A stretch of 64,000 bases of DNA from Athripsodes cinereus (GCA_947579605.1 OX388324.1:20653746-20717745), one strand, 5' to 3'. Positions 33,509 to 43,554 are shown, counted from the first letter of the stretch. Made by a program: numbers and translations. The notes: generated from the sequence alone by a model not told the origin.

Positions 33509-33905
33509 AGATACGTATAACTCATAATTCAATAAAATTTCATACTTAGTTCAATATTTGTCAGCAATAATAAAATTATGAACTTTTATTAAAGTTCGAA
33601 TTGAAAAACAAATCTCGGTTCCATATTGAAAATGGTTCTATTCTTTGCGTATTTCAATGCGTCTTTGTGTTGGGTATTATTTTGAAAAATATAGGAGACA
33701 TCTTTTACATGTCGACATATCGTGATATGAGAACAAACAAACATATTATGTACATACATGCAACGTTCATGCAATATAAAAACTGCACTTACAACCTGCG
33801 AACTAGATAGGTACCTATACATATTATAATTATTGGAATAGTTTAGGATTATGTTTGTCGCAGTTAGCACACCGCGTACATATTGCAAGTTATAAGTTTA
33901 TTTAC
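33509..33905. other. AT-rich DNA, nothing recognised
   Basis: No feature can be supported. Confidence 0.5.
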
Positions 33906-33909
33906 TCTT

Positions 33910-34140
33910 TTGATAGAGTACCCGATAAAGAATACGTACCTATACTACTCTTTCCGTAAGTTTTCGAGTATTCTGTAAAAGTCAGGCACTATAAAAAATA
34001 GTGTGTAAGAGGCAGGTATTCGAAAAACATCTTGTTTAAGACAATAAACATCTTCACTTCAGCTATGGAGTACCTACGTTACCCATCCTGAATGTCTTAC
34101 CTTTCATTGACACGAAGAGGATAATGTTATGTAATAAATA
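33910..34140 (-). repeat. E2 repeat, body and 3' region
   Basis: Inverse of the E2 order: 'gagtacccgataaagaat', 'taagttttcgagtattctgt', 'gaggcaggtattcgaaaaac', then 'acccatcctgaatgtcttac' and 'gacacgaagaggataatgtt'. It shows that both segments belong to one repeat. Confidence 0.65.
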
Positions 34141-34146
34141 TAACGA

Positions 34147-34722
34147 ATGTCTTATTCTTACTTATGTAGCTATTCCTGTCCACTGCTGAACATAAGCCTC
34201 CCACATATCGTCCCTCTTCTGACTATCAGTCGTATCTACCTAAATGTGAATTGTTCGGGAGAGCGTTTTTTGTGTTTTGCCGTGCATATTTTCGTCTCTC
34301 CTAGTTATACGATACAGTGTAAATATATAACAATATTTTATTTATACCTATTCTTATATATCTCAGAATCATTTTTGTGATGAAATTTTGAGGAATTAGT
34401 TGATACAATACATTTTATTTAGAATAATTCGTAAATACGACAACAAATCAGAAAGCTTTTCCAGGATAACGGTAACAGTTACAGGTGTGATTTTGAGTGA
34501 GAACATGAAGAGCACATATAAATACACATTGGTGATCGTAACTCGATTTCGCCAAAAATGTCAGATACGACAGTTAGTCAGAAGAGGGACGATATGTCTC
34601 CAGGTATCTCTGTCCTGAGCTTTCTGCAACCAGTCACCAGCGATTCTTCTAATGTCGTCTAACCAACGTGTTGGAGGTCTCAACGTAGTGAAGATAAAAG
34701 GAGTAGAGAAAGATCTCCAACA
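34147..34722 (-). mobile_element. LINE-D 3' end split by a MITE and ending in a small inversion
   Basis: 34147-34208 and 34592-34676 together equal the LINE-D 3' end at 52200-52330 (minus strand; 'cagctattcctgtccactgc', 'ctgtcctgagctttctgcaa'). The MITE at 34209-34591 separates them. At 34677-34722 a piece matching 52335-52362 runs in the opposite direction, giving a small hairpin 'tgttggag...ctccaaca'. Confidence 0.75.
34209..34591. mobile_element. MITE inside LINE-D
   Basis: Ends are CGTCCCTCTTCTGACTA and its exact inverse, followed in both arms by 'gtcgtatct'. The flanks ATAT (34205-34208, 34592-34595) are a 4-bp duplication, and deletion of the element plus one ATAT restores the LINE sequence 'cacatatgtctcc' seen at 52243-52254. 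383 bp, no coding capacity. Because the junctions are AT-rich, a 2-bp TA duplication cannot be excluded. Confidence 0.8.
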
Positions 34723-34872
34723 CGTTTTATTCTACAAAAGTTTTATTCTATACTGATTTTTCTACTTATATTTTATTCTATACTAATTTTTCTACTTATA
34801 TTTTATTCTATACTAATTTTTCTACTAACGTTTTATTCTTTCCTAACTTTTATACAAATATTTTATTCTAAG
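34723..34872. repeat. 30-bp tandem repeat
   Basis: The unit 'ttttattctatactaatttt' plus 'tctacttata' starts at 34741, 34771, 34801, 34831 and 34861, with a partial unit before. It begins exactly where the rearranged LINE-D end stops. Confidence 0.85.
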
Positions 34873-35077
34873 AATAAAACATTTATTTTATTTATTTCGT
34901 TATGGAACTCTACTACCTAAACACCGACACAGTGAGTAGGATAATATGTTCTGTGTATTGTGGAGGTAGTGTCTCGGTCTCGTGAGGTTTGCGGTTTGAT
35001 CCCAGGTGCCGGCAAACTCCCCTTTCACGACACAAGCTTTTAGCTTTCTGTGAAAGGTGTATAAGGTTGTATTATAC

Positions 35078-35410
35078 CAAGGGTGACCAACCCGCGGCCC
35101 GTTGGGTGTCTACGTGCGGCCTGCGAAGGATATGGACACTTTATTTAATAATTGTCGATACAAGTACTCGTTACTTTTTTGGAAGAGGTATTTTAAGAAA
35201 ATGTTCTTGAAGAAAACCGAAGAGTTATGAAACATTTACAATTCCTATACCATTTTGAAAATTTGACGACGGGGGGGAAGGGAAGGGTAGAAATTTTAAG
35301 GTGAAGTAATATTATCAAATGTTCCATATACGGAGTATATTGTTGTGCGGCCCGGTTGGAAATCTCATTCTGAAATTTGGCCCGGCTACTGAAAAGGTTT
35401 GCTACCCATG
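35078..35410. mobile_element. hAT-type MITE, 'CAAGGGTGgCCAACCC' family, copy 1
   Basis: The ends are CAAGGGTGACCAACCCG and the inverse of ...GTTTGCTACCCATG. Both sub-terminal regions carry 'gcggcccg/ggcccgg' motifs. Flanks tattatac (35070-35077) and tattatag (35411-35418) are an 8-bp duplication with one mismatch. 333 bp. Copy 2 lies inverted at 36255-36560. Confidence 0.82.
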
Positions 35411-35419
35411 TATTATAGC

Positions 35420-35492
35420 TTGTACGCGACTTACTTCGCGCTCTCAACATACAAAAACAACGTAGAGAGCGCGAAGTTAGTCGCGTACAGAC
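35420..35492. mobile_element. Miniature hairpin insertion
   Basis: 'tgtacgcgacttacttcgcg' plus 'ctctc' and its inverse (one mismatch) enclose a 20-nt loop. It sits inside the SINE1 copy, immediately after the MITE's duplication. At about 73 bp it is one of the smallest foldbacks in the window. No clear target duplication. Confidence 0.6.
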
Positions 35493-35554
35493 TATAGGGT
35501 TAATAACAAAAATACAGGTAAGTACATCTTTTTAAAAATAAAAAAAATAAAAAT

Positions 35555-36015
35555 GTCGTTGTGGTATGTATGTATGAAAAATAAATGATTTTTCGTGCTT
35601 GGGTATACCAGTATTTTTAATCTAAGAAATATTTCTATCATTGTTTATTTATTACTACTTTCTTTACCTTCTAATATTCCCAGATGCATCAGGTACGATT
35701 ACATATAATACTAACTCACCATGTAGCGTTCAGACTCGTTCTGAACAAGTAACTATGTAAGCACTAGCGCAAGAAAACAATGAACTGTATAATATCCGAA
35801 AGTAAACATTCTCTATTCTGAAATTTTTGTCTTAGAAATATTTCAGAAGCTGTAGATATATATAAATATATTGATCCGTTCACTTGTATGTTTGTTTAAC
35901 ATAACATGTAGGTACTCATACACAATTCACACAGACTCTTAATTTGCATTGAATTTAGTGTAGGTATATTTATTACTTAACTCATTTCACTAGCTATAGG
36001 TAGGTACCGTTTGCT
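35555..36015. other. AT-rich DNA, nothing recognised
   Basis: No feature can be supported. Confidence 0.5.
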
Positions 36016-36017
36016 AT

Positions 36018-36046
36018 ATAATAATAATAATAATAATAATAAAAAA
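36018..36046. repeat. (ATA)n microsatellite
   Basis: About nine ATA units at the left edge of the LINE fragment that follows; on the minus strand it forms that fragment's 3' tail. Confidence 0.85.
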
Positions 36047-36245
36047 GACAATTTATATTTGGCGCCGTTTAATGATCCGTGACCATCTCAAGGGCACCAT
36101 GTCTTTTCTTGAAAAGCAGTGTTTTCAGCATACTCCTGAACGTTGCAGTGAGTTGGTTTTATCTTAAATCCGCTGGCAATCAGTTCCAGGCAGTTGGCCC
36201 CGCAAGGCTAAAGCTCCTCTCTGCGAATTTGGAAGTGTTAATATA
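36047..36245 (-). mobile_element. CR1/L2-like LINE C-terminal fragment
   Basis: The minus strand reads ERSFSLAGPTAWN, a stop, LPADLR, then TATFRSMLKTLLFKK. The S-x-A-G-P-x-x-W-N-x-L-P and F-x-x-x-L-K-T-x-L-F motifs are the usual end of such reverse transcriptases. The internal stop shows decay. Its upstream part is cut off where the MITE 36255-36560 stands. Confidence 0.75.
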
Positions 36246-36254
36246 TACCTAGAT

Positions 36255-36560
36255 CATGGGTGGCGAACCTTTTCAGCAGCCGGGCCAAATTTTAGAAATG
36301 AGATTTCCTACCGGGTCATACAACAGTATACTCCTTATATTATGCAACATTTAATAATTTTATTACATCTTAAAATTTTCAAAATGGTAAAGGATAAAAA
36401 TTTGAAATGTTTCAAAACTCCTCGGTTTTCTTTAAGAATATTTTCTTAAAATACCTCTTTCAAAAAAGTAAGGGGTAAAACGTGTATTATGCTTCGCGGG
36501 CCGCACGTAGACACCCAACGGGCCGGATGAGTCCCCCGGGCCACGGGTTGGCCACCCTTG
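36255..36560. mobile_element. hAT-type MITE, 'CAAGGGTGgCCAACCC' family, copy 2
   Basis: Starts CATGGGTGGCGAACC and ends GGTTGGCCACCCTTG. Exact 8-bp flanks acctagat (36247-36254, 36561-36568). Its interior is the inverse of copy 1: 'gggccgcacgtagacaccca' matches 'tgggtgtctacgtgcggcct'. Confidence 0.88.
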
Positions 36561-36649
36561 ACCTAGATCGTGACTTTTCCTGGTTTAAGCTCAATAAATA
36601 TTATCGGTCTATTTACAAATATATATAGCATAACGTGCATAGACAATTT

Positions 36650-36848
36650 TAACAGATCGAGATAGTCCCAAACTAAGATATGAATCTTGTTTTATGGATA
36701 CTAACCCGACGATACATACCTACCATGCACCACATAAACATGTTGTTACATAAGTATTCCCAGACCTAGAACAATTTGAAAAATATCATTCTTCATTTTG
36801 CCCTGACTGGGAATCAAACCCAAAACCAAGTGAATCAAAACAAGAGGG
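36650..36848 (-). mobile_element. SINE2, inverted copy
   Basis: Contains 'gatcgagatagtcccaaact' and 'aagatatgaatcttgtttta', then the inverse of the tRNA-like head with a B box 'gggaatcaaaccc'. It pairs with 15500-15715. Confidence 0.7.
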
Positions 36849-37468
36849 TTACTTTTTTAAATCAGATCGATCATTTTGGTCAATTATTCCGCAGCTAGCT
36901 GCGCCTATTGTCCTAGTTTATTCTCTCCATCGCGTGCTTTAAATATTACCGCAGCCTATTAACATTCATATTGTTTAAGCTTTTCTTCTAACAGATGTCG
37001 ATGGCTTCTGCTCTCTGGAAGAAGACGAGCTTAAATCTAGTATGGAACAAACAATACTGCAGCATTTTCAGCTTCCCAAAAATACACACAAACTTTTTTT
37101 CATTCTCAATGATAATATACTCGTACCTCTCTCACAACATGTGACAGCAGAAACAACGAAAATGACATGTCAACGCCCTTTCAAACAGCATAGCTATTGT
37201 TTCAGACCTTCTATTGTTTCCACTGCTTCTTTTGTTTCCCATTTTCCAACTAACATGTAACGTATTAAGATTCTTCAAAGAGATAAGTCCTTAATTGTGT
37301 CTAAAGCCTTTTTGCACAATTATAAAATAACCCTCACTCCTCCATCACTTCTTCCTTAGTGTCGTTTTGCTTGTGTTTTGTACCTATGTTTGCTATTTTT
37401 ACGCTCACTTAGCTTCCTACAATAACAAAGACACTCTTTAACAACGCACTGTTGAAAGGTATATGTTA
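36849..37468. other. Intergenic DNA, nothing assigned
   Basis: A 72-codon frame at 37042-37260 and mixed-composition sequence around it show no domain or repeat match. Confidence 0.45.
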
Positions 37469-37469
37469 C

Positions 37470-38001
37470 GGGCCGAAATTATAAACGAGGAACCCAATAT
37501 TCGTAAGTATGTCGACACTTTACGAACGGATGGCGATCCGTTCGTACATTCTACTAGATACTGCATTATAAAACTATTTTGACAATTCGTTAAAAAGAAA
37601 TATTTTTGCCTACTGTACCCATTGTTTTCAACCGGTGGTCACATAAGATCTTGCCTGTCCCTTTTATCTACCTGCTCCCCATTCATAAATACTTCACCCA
37701 ACAATCTCATAATTTAAACAAAACAAATGAGTAAATGACAGCGATGCTATGAGAATATATCCTAACAAAACACGTGCGTAGATTCATCTATTGTTATTTC
37801 TTTCTCTCTTCAGGCAAATAGTGAGACAGCAATGCTAGTCGTCAAAACTAATCCCTAGTCGGTCGGCCAGTTAAAGCCGATGGTAACATTTTACTGAAAT
37901 AATATCAACGGATGTTTATAATGCTGAAAAACGAGTAGTTATATCAAATTTTGGACCATATTGAAATAATTTGAGCTAACGGACTTTTATAATATTGGCC
38001 C
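37470..38001. mobile_element. Possible PIF/Harbinger-like MITE
   Basis: The left end GGGCCGAAATTATAAACG and the inverse of the right end (GGGCCAATATTATAAAAG) are imperfect inverted repeats, and the ends are of the GGGCC type as in the element at 836-1428. The 3-bp flanks (tac and taa) differ by one base. 532 bp, non-coding. Confidence 0.5.
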
Positions 38002-38024
38002 TAAGTGTCTTAAAGGTGATGTTT

Positions 38025-38092
38025 TACGAATAACTGGCACTAACAGGATATTCGAAAACTAGCAGAAAAGAGTGGGAGATAATTCTACTTTC
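38025..38092 (+). repeat. E2 3'-region fragment
   Basis: 'gatgttttacgaataactgg', 'acaggatattcgaaaact' and 'aagagtgggagataattct' match the E2 3' region found at 48798 onward and at 47150-47170. It is interrupted on the right by the element at 38093. Confidence 0.6.
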
Positions 38093-38453
38093 CAGTTCCA
38101 CAACTCAACGAGTCGAAATTTTGATTTAATTGGTAAGAAATGTAGTCAACTCCATTCCACAATTCCACAAACAAATATCTATAAAAAAATACACGTTTCT
38201 ATTTTAAATATTTTTTTAATGAAATAAAAAAAAACTATTTTCTATTCCACAAATTAATAATATTTCGAATTGTTTTACTATTGAACGAAACAAAGACAAC
38301 ATAATGTCTCTAATATTGCGATTATTATTCAGTATATTTCACTTTCTGTTTATTTTTAAAGCATAATAATTATAAATAGGTAAGTATACCAAAATCACAA
38401 AAATGGCGATTTCTAGAATATAAAACATTTCCACTTGTTGAGCTGTGGAACTG
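38093..38453. mobile_element. Non-autonomous element, 'CAGTTCCA' family
   Basis: Ends CAGTTCCACAACTCAAC and, inverted, CAGTTCCACAGCTCAAC match over 17 bp with one difference. A sister copy lies at 11689-12148. No clear target duplication. The CAG ends allow, but do not prove, a hAT origin. Confidence 0.65.
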
Positions 38454-38554
38454 CACAGTCGATATTTTCTATTTTAATTAATTTAAATTATGTTAAAATA
38501 TAATAGTTTGAAGTATATTTTGATTTCACTTATTTTATTTTCACTAAATGAGTA

Positions 38555-39083
38555 AAACTATACTATACTATACCCTCACGCCGGCGCCGTGTCCCAAGTG
38601 AGGTAGGCAGAGAGAACGGAACACCAAACAGATCTATCTTTACACACTTTCTTCGCTTCCTCCACATTCATACAGTTTCTCATACACGCACGTCGGTTTA
38701 ACTTACTCAACACACGGCCGTCCATGAGAATTTGATCCACGTGATCAAGCCACGAAGTTCTCGGACGCCCGCGTTTCCTCACACCCTTTCTTTCAGACAA
38801 GTATATCCTCTTTGTCATTCTTACATCGTTCATTCGTTCAACATGCCCAAACCACCGTAGTTTATTCACGCGCATTCTTTCCACAACACTCTTCTTGAAT
38901 CCACTCATTCTTCTAATATCCTCATTCTTCACTCTATCGCGCAGCGTTTTACCAACCATCCTCCTCAACGATCGCATCTCCACTGCCTTTATTTCACTTT
39001 CGTCCTTCTTCAGCCACGTCCATGTCTCGCTTGCATACGTTAGTAACGGTACCAGAATGGTATTGTGCACCAGCCCATATTAG
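38555..39083 (-). mobile_element. RTE-like LINE-A fragment with open C-terminal frame
   Basis: A 164-residue minus-strand frame (38576-39070) covers YASETWTWLKKDE, LRRMVGKTLRDRV, LRWFGHVERMN, RKRGRPRTSWLDH and the end of the ORF2 protein. It parallels residues ~190-331 of the copy at 62577-63572, with many differences, so it is another subfamily. The element's 3' tail is TATAG repeats (inverse at about 38562-38576). The upstream part is missing. Confidence 0.85.
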
Positions 39084-39528
39084 TGATATTATTTAACATG
39101 AAATAATGAAATAAAATTAAGAGGAAGGTATCGCTGATCTGGCACTTAGATAATGAAGACATCAGAGTGGATGTGTACATATGTAGTAGTAAGTATAAAT
39201 GCTTCTAGAGGGTATGTACAAAGGTCCATTATATAATATAAACATACTACATATACAACATGTAGGTACAATACCAAATAGGTGCCTTGAAAGAGATCCC
39301 TTCATAACACCTTATGAAATGCATGTTAATTCTATATTACGATGCAATATTTTTTGTTTCTTTCCTTACACCCTAGAGCCTAGACAAACCGTATTTGGCA
39401 ATCGACTACAAACGAATTTTCGACTATAACCGCAACAATAACTCATAATTACATACACGGTACATTATAGGTAGATTGTCGAAAAGTTCGCCAGTAGTCG
39501 ATCGCTAAGCAATATTTTTTTTTTTTAA
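39084..39528. other. Intergenic DNA, nothing recognised
   Basis: No feature can be supported. Confidence 0.5.
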
Positions 39529-39529
39529 A

Positions 39530-39650
39530 GATATATCTTATACTGGCACGAAGAGGACAGTTTGCATGTTTCTTACATTCAGCTGGTCTGCTGGCTACCC
39601 CACTTGTGGGATATGCCGTGATGGTATAGTAGTAGTAGTAGTAGTAGTAT
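39530..39650 (-). repeat. E2 repeat with (TAG)n end
   Basis: 'actggcacgaagaggacagt', 'ggtctgctggctaccccact', 'gggatatgccgtgatggtat' followed by about eight TAG units (39628-39650). The end CGTGATGGTAT is identical to the 3' end of the LINE-A copy at 63569-63579. Confidence 0.8.
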
Positions 39651-39812
39651 ATCTGGATTTTTGTTATAAACCCAAATACAACCTTATACACCTTTCACAG
39701 TAAGCTACTAAAAGCTTGTATCGTGAAAGGGGAGTTTGCCGGCACCTGGTATCGAACTACGGACCCCATGTTCACGAGGCCGAGACTCTACCTCCAGGCT
39801 ACCGACGAACTC
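39651..39812 (-). mobile_element. SINE1, nearly full copy
   Basis: Inverse of the standard copy: 'ggtttataac' region, 'ccttatacacctttcacagt', B box 'tatcgaact' region and the tip 'cctccaggctaccgacgaac'. Its 3' end abuts E2 directly, without an A tail. Confidence 0.8.
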
Positions 39813-39817
39813 TAAAC

Positions 39818-40037
39818 CAGTGTTCCGCAAAGCGTGTGCCGCGGCACACTGGTGTACCGTGGTCATCACTTGGTGTGCCGCGGAAAAAAGGCAAGGTTTT
39901 GTGCAGATAATACACCTAAAAATAGTTGAGAGCTATGAGCGAGGCGCTTTGATAAAAAAACATTTGTTTTTTTCTTTGGTGTACCTCTAAAATTTCTTGA
40001 TTTGATACCTTGAACACAAAAAGTTTGCGGAACCCTG
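39818..40037. mobile_element. hAT-type MITE at the SINE1 tip
   Basis: Ends CAGTGTTCCGCAAA and, inverted, CAGGGTTCCGCAAA. The flanks are ctctaaac (39810-39817) and ctctaaaa (40038-40045), an 8-bp duplication with one mismatch. 220 bp with repeated 'gtgccgcgg' sub-terminal motifs. Confidence 0.85.
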
Positions 40038-40059
40038 CTCTAAAACTACAAAAAACTAT

Positions 40060-40205
40060 AAAATAATAATAAAACTTTATTGACATAACATTATTGTACA
40101 AACACACATAATAAATAAAAACAATGTTCTATCAAATGGCGGACTTGTTGCAATGCAACATCTTCCAGCCAACCATTCCAGCCAACCAGCTAAGTAAGGT
40201 TTATC
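40060..40205 (-). mobile_element. LINE 3' end (minus)
   Basis: 'aataataaaactttattgac', 'ataacattattgtacaaaca', 'atcaaatggcggacttgttg' look like the inverse of a LINE 3' UTR and poly(A) region. No coding part can be read. Confidence 0.4.
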
Positions 40206-40319
40206 TACAGCCCAAGGGGCCTTATCTTATTTTAAAGCCATACAATTTTTCTTAAAATAAACCAATCAAGACTAAACTTTACCAATAATATAATTCATTT
40301 TCATTATTTTTATTGTCGC

Positions 40320-40400
40320 TCACAACTTGGAGAACCCGGTAAAGAATTGATCTCCCACTCTTTTTCGTAAGTTTTCGAGTGTCCTGTAAACAGGAAAATA
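40320..40400 (-). repeat. E2 3'-region fragment
   Basis: 'gagaacccggtaaagaattg', 'atctcccactctttttcgta' and 'agttttcgagtgtcctgtaa' form the best-preserved copy of this segment. Confidence 0.65.
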
Positions 40401-40848
40401 TTTGAAAAAATAATCTGAAAAATATATCGTATGGTGAAATCCTTCAATGCGTATCACTAAGTGTTGATAAGATCACGCATTATGTAAAGTGTTCCTACTA
40501 CCACCTACCTACTTCATACATTTGTACAACCATATCCTGCTCTTCATCTTTGCTGCTAAAGCTCTTCCGTAAGCCCTTTGAGCTCTTCATCTTTGCAATG
40601 TCTGAGTGAGTCAAAAGGGCCAGTCACTCTACATATCTCTATACAATATCAGTTATCCGTGTCTACCTACCGATTACCTAGTGCTACCCACTATCTATCT
40701 ATCTACCTTCTCTCTTATCTATGTATTTAGGTAGTGAATGTTATCTACATAAACCTTCAAATGGCTACTTACTTTTGTTGAATAATAATATTATATTTCG
40801 AAAATAAATATGATATGTGGGTATACTCGAAATTATTAATATATTTAA

Positions 40849-41192
40849 CTAGCTGACCCGGCTAACGTTGTTTTGCCATAGACATTATTTTTAGAATACT
40901 AATATCGCTATTTAAAAATAGGGGTTAATCGTAGAAGGGTAAAAATGGTAGAAGGGTAGGGCTGTATGTATTTTTAATGCCTCACCATAAAAAAAAAATA
41001 TAAAAAAATATGTCAAGAAAATAAAAAAAAAATCGGAATGGACCACCCTTAACCTTTAGTAGTGTGAAAAATAAATGTTGACCTATTCTCAGACCTACCC
41101 GATAAAAACACAAAATTTCATCAAAATAGGTCCAGCCGTTTCGGAGGAGTATGATAACAAACACCTTGACATGAGAATTTTATATATTAGAT
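40849..41192 (+). mobile_element. Helentron/Helitron-like non-autonomous element (inferred)
   Basis: Starts CTAGCTGACCCGGCTAACGT and ends near 'attttatatattagataa', with 'ggtccagccgtttcggagga' before the end. Insect Helentron-type repeats commonly begin CTAGCTG-CCCG and carry a 'AGCCGTTT' motif close to the 3' end. Between lie poly(A)-like runs. The ends are suggestive only. No Rep/helicase part is present. Confidence 0.5.
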
Positions 41193-41204
41193 AATAAGTT
41201 ACGA

Positions 41205-41345
41205 TTGTTTGAGCATGTGGAAAGAACGAATAAGGACAGAATGAACAAGAAGATATATTTGTGTTACACGTGTACACGTGTTGAGCACATTGAATAGGAG
41301 AGCATGCATAAGAAATTGTAGGACAGTGATGGAGTCGAGTCTCCG
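41205..41345 (+). mobile_element. LINE-A C-terminal fragment
   Basis: 'tgtttgagcatgtggaaaga', 'aggacagaatgaacaagaag', 'gttgagcacattgaatagga' and 'gagcatgcataagaaattgt' match 63302-63485, with a deletion removing about 70 bp of the middle. Decayed. Confidence 0.7.
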
Positions 41346-41509
41346 AATACTAGTATGCGTAGATAATAAAAGTCATTTGGAAGTTAACTACATACATACT
41401 GTGTTTCTTTTTCAATTTTATCTTAATACCATTTCTGCTTATTACTATATTTGAACAATCTATCGCTTTGTGCGAATGAGGTATCTGTTGAATAATTTTC
41501 TTTATAATT

Positions 41510-42095
41510 CAGGTACCTGGGAGCAACCATAACGCCAGAGGGTGATCTCCGGTCGGAATTACCAATCCGCATAGGAGCAGCTAGCGGGGCTTTCAACAAC
41601 ATGAACAAAGTTTGGAAAGCGTCTGGACTCAGCATCAGGACAAAATGTCGCTTGTTCAAAGCGTGCATCATCCCAATCCTTCTATATGGCTGCGAGTCTT
41701 GGCACTTAACCAAGGCTCAAGAGCGGAAGATACTAAGCTTTGAAAACAAGTGTCTTAGAAGGATTTTGGATGTCAGATGGTATGAACATGTTACAAATGA
41801 TGCTGTGCGCCGGCGCACCCAGCAGAGACCTGTAATCTCCGTAGTACAGGAGAGACGATGGTCATGGCTGGGACATGTTTTGAGAATGCCTAATGATAGT
41901 TGGCCAAAAAGAGCACTGTTCTTCCGTCCGCAGGGGCTCTTTCACAATACACCGTTCCTATGACAACGATATCAGAGCGCAAGGAATGTCGTGGAAAGAG
42001 GTGATGCAATTGGCACAGAGACGCTCTGAATGGAGGAGGCTGGTTTCTGCCCTGTGCTCCCGAGAGGAGCGTTGAGGGGTGATGATGATGATGAT
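41510..42095 (+). mobile_element. LINE-B C-terminal fragment, longest copy
   Basis: Encodes YLGATITPEGDL, LLYGCESWHL, ENKCLRRILDVRW, WSWLGHVLRMPNDSW, then, after a frameshift near 41940, GMSWKEVMQLAQRRSEWRR and the stop at 42073-42075. It ends in a GAT repeat (42079-42098). The layout is that of a reverse transcriptase thumb/connection region and C-terminus. About 15 codons present at 57921-58235 are missing at the frameshift, so this copy is broken. Confidence 0.82.
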
Positions 42096-42099
42096 GAAT

Positions 42100-42790
42100 T
42101 TTCTTTATAAATACTTCACTTATCGAGATAGTCCACTATTGAGTTTTTATTTGAGAATTCCGCATTCACCATACCAGGCAGTTTCTGGATACATTCAGCT
42201 AAAATATATTTTTAAAAAGGTTGATTGTAAAAAACTTCCGCCTCAATTAACAATATTTTAACACTATATAAAATCCCGTGAATATATTTTCATGAAGAAG
42301 GTACCTACATGAAGTAATATTTTTCAATGTGTGTAAAAAATTCTTTCTGAATATATTAAAAATCAAAGTTTATTTCATAATGTGAATATGTTAAAACCTA
42401 TTACAAAATTAAATCATGGAATACATTAAAATTAATAATTAAAAATAAATTACGAGATACAAGCGCGGTTTATCTGGTTTCATAAAATTTAATACAGATC
42501 GAGTTTGGAAATTTTGTAGAAAATTCCTAGAACCACCAGCCTTACTTTTACCCGAAAAACCACAATCATATGTTTCCAAAGTGACGATAATTAAAAGTTT
42601 TATAACTATTTTCCGATTACATTACAATGTTTCTCTGCAAAATAATGTCAAAGATAATAAATCCCTACATATCTATAAAAAAATACTAAATACCTTTTGT
42701 GGTGTGTCTTTTTAATATAAAATGTATTGAAAAAATTACAAGAAAAAATACGAGTAAAATATATTTATAGAAATTCCTTCAAATTATTAC
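42100..42790. other. AT-rich DNA, nothing recognised
   Basis: No feature can be supported. Confidence 0.5.
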
Positions 42791-42794
42791 TAGG

Positions 42795-43225
42795 TATTAC
42801 CACACTCAAGTGTGGTAGCCGCAACAGACCATCTGCATCTAATAAGTATATAAGCAGTCCTCTTCGTGCTAACAAAAAAATACATTTAGGATGGGTGGCA
42901 AACCTCATCGCTCAATTCAAGATTTACCACTACACCATCATGGCATATCCCACAAATGGGGTAGTCAGCAGACCAGCTTCATCTAATAAGCATACTAGCA
43001 GTCCTCTTCGTACTTACAAAAATTGAAATTTTTTAAAATTTTATTTTCTTTCACAAACAAGCAGTTATGACTTAAATGACAATACACAGACAAATCAATT
43101 ACAATTAGTAAACCAGCAAAGACATTTAGGATGCAGCAGCAAACCTTATCGCTCAATTTAAGATGTGAAATTTCTTTTTTCTTTTTTTTCCAAACACCTG
43201 TTAGAGGACACTCAAAAGACGTCTT
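42795..43225 (+). repeat. Three E2 copies in a row
   Basis: Copies at 42795-42925, 42926-43022 and about 43110-43225, all in plus orientation ('acatttaggatgggtggcaa' at 42882, 'catggcatatcccacaaatg' at 42938, 'catttaggatgcagcagcaa' at 43122). The last includes the 3' region 'cacctgttagaggacactca'. They are diverged, so the cluster is old. Confidence 0.65.
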
Positions 43226-43229
43226 TGTC

Positions 43230-43550
43230 AGGTGCTCCACAGAAAAAAAATCGAATTATCTACAATATGCATGTTAATAATTTTTCCTGTAGCTTTAGTA
43301 AATAAATTTACCCTTCAACTCTCCTCTGCGGAACTCTTAGCGCAAATAATCCTCTACCCTCAAACTGTTTTTATGGGAATCGTGTCACTTATTTTTTCGT
43401 GTAAGAATGTCTTTTTTTCTATTTTATTCAAATGAGCGTACTGATGTTATATTACATAAAAGCATTTTTTTAGTAAATTCCGTTTCATCGTTTCTCATAT
43501 TGAGTTGAATACCTATTATGTTCGTACATAAATAAGTGTTCGAAAAAATA
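43230..43550. other. AT-rich DNA, nothing recognised
   Basis: No feature can be supported. Confidence 0.5.
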
Positions 43551-43554
43551 AGAC

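Larger units (their letters stand above)
34957..35553 (+). mobile_element. SINE1 interrupted by a MITE and a small hairpin insertion
   Basis: The head with the B box 'ggtttgatccc' and the body to 'ggtgtataaggttgtatta' lie at 34957-35077. The 3' remainder 'gggttaataacaaaaataca' and an A-rich tail lie at 35497-35553. Between them are the hAT-type MITE at 35078-35410 and a ~73-bp perfect-stem hairpin at 35420-35492. Confidence 0.75.
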
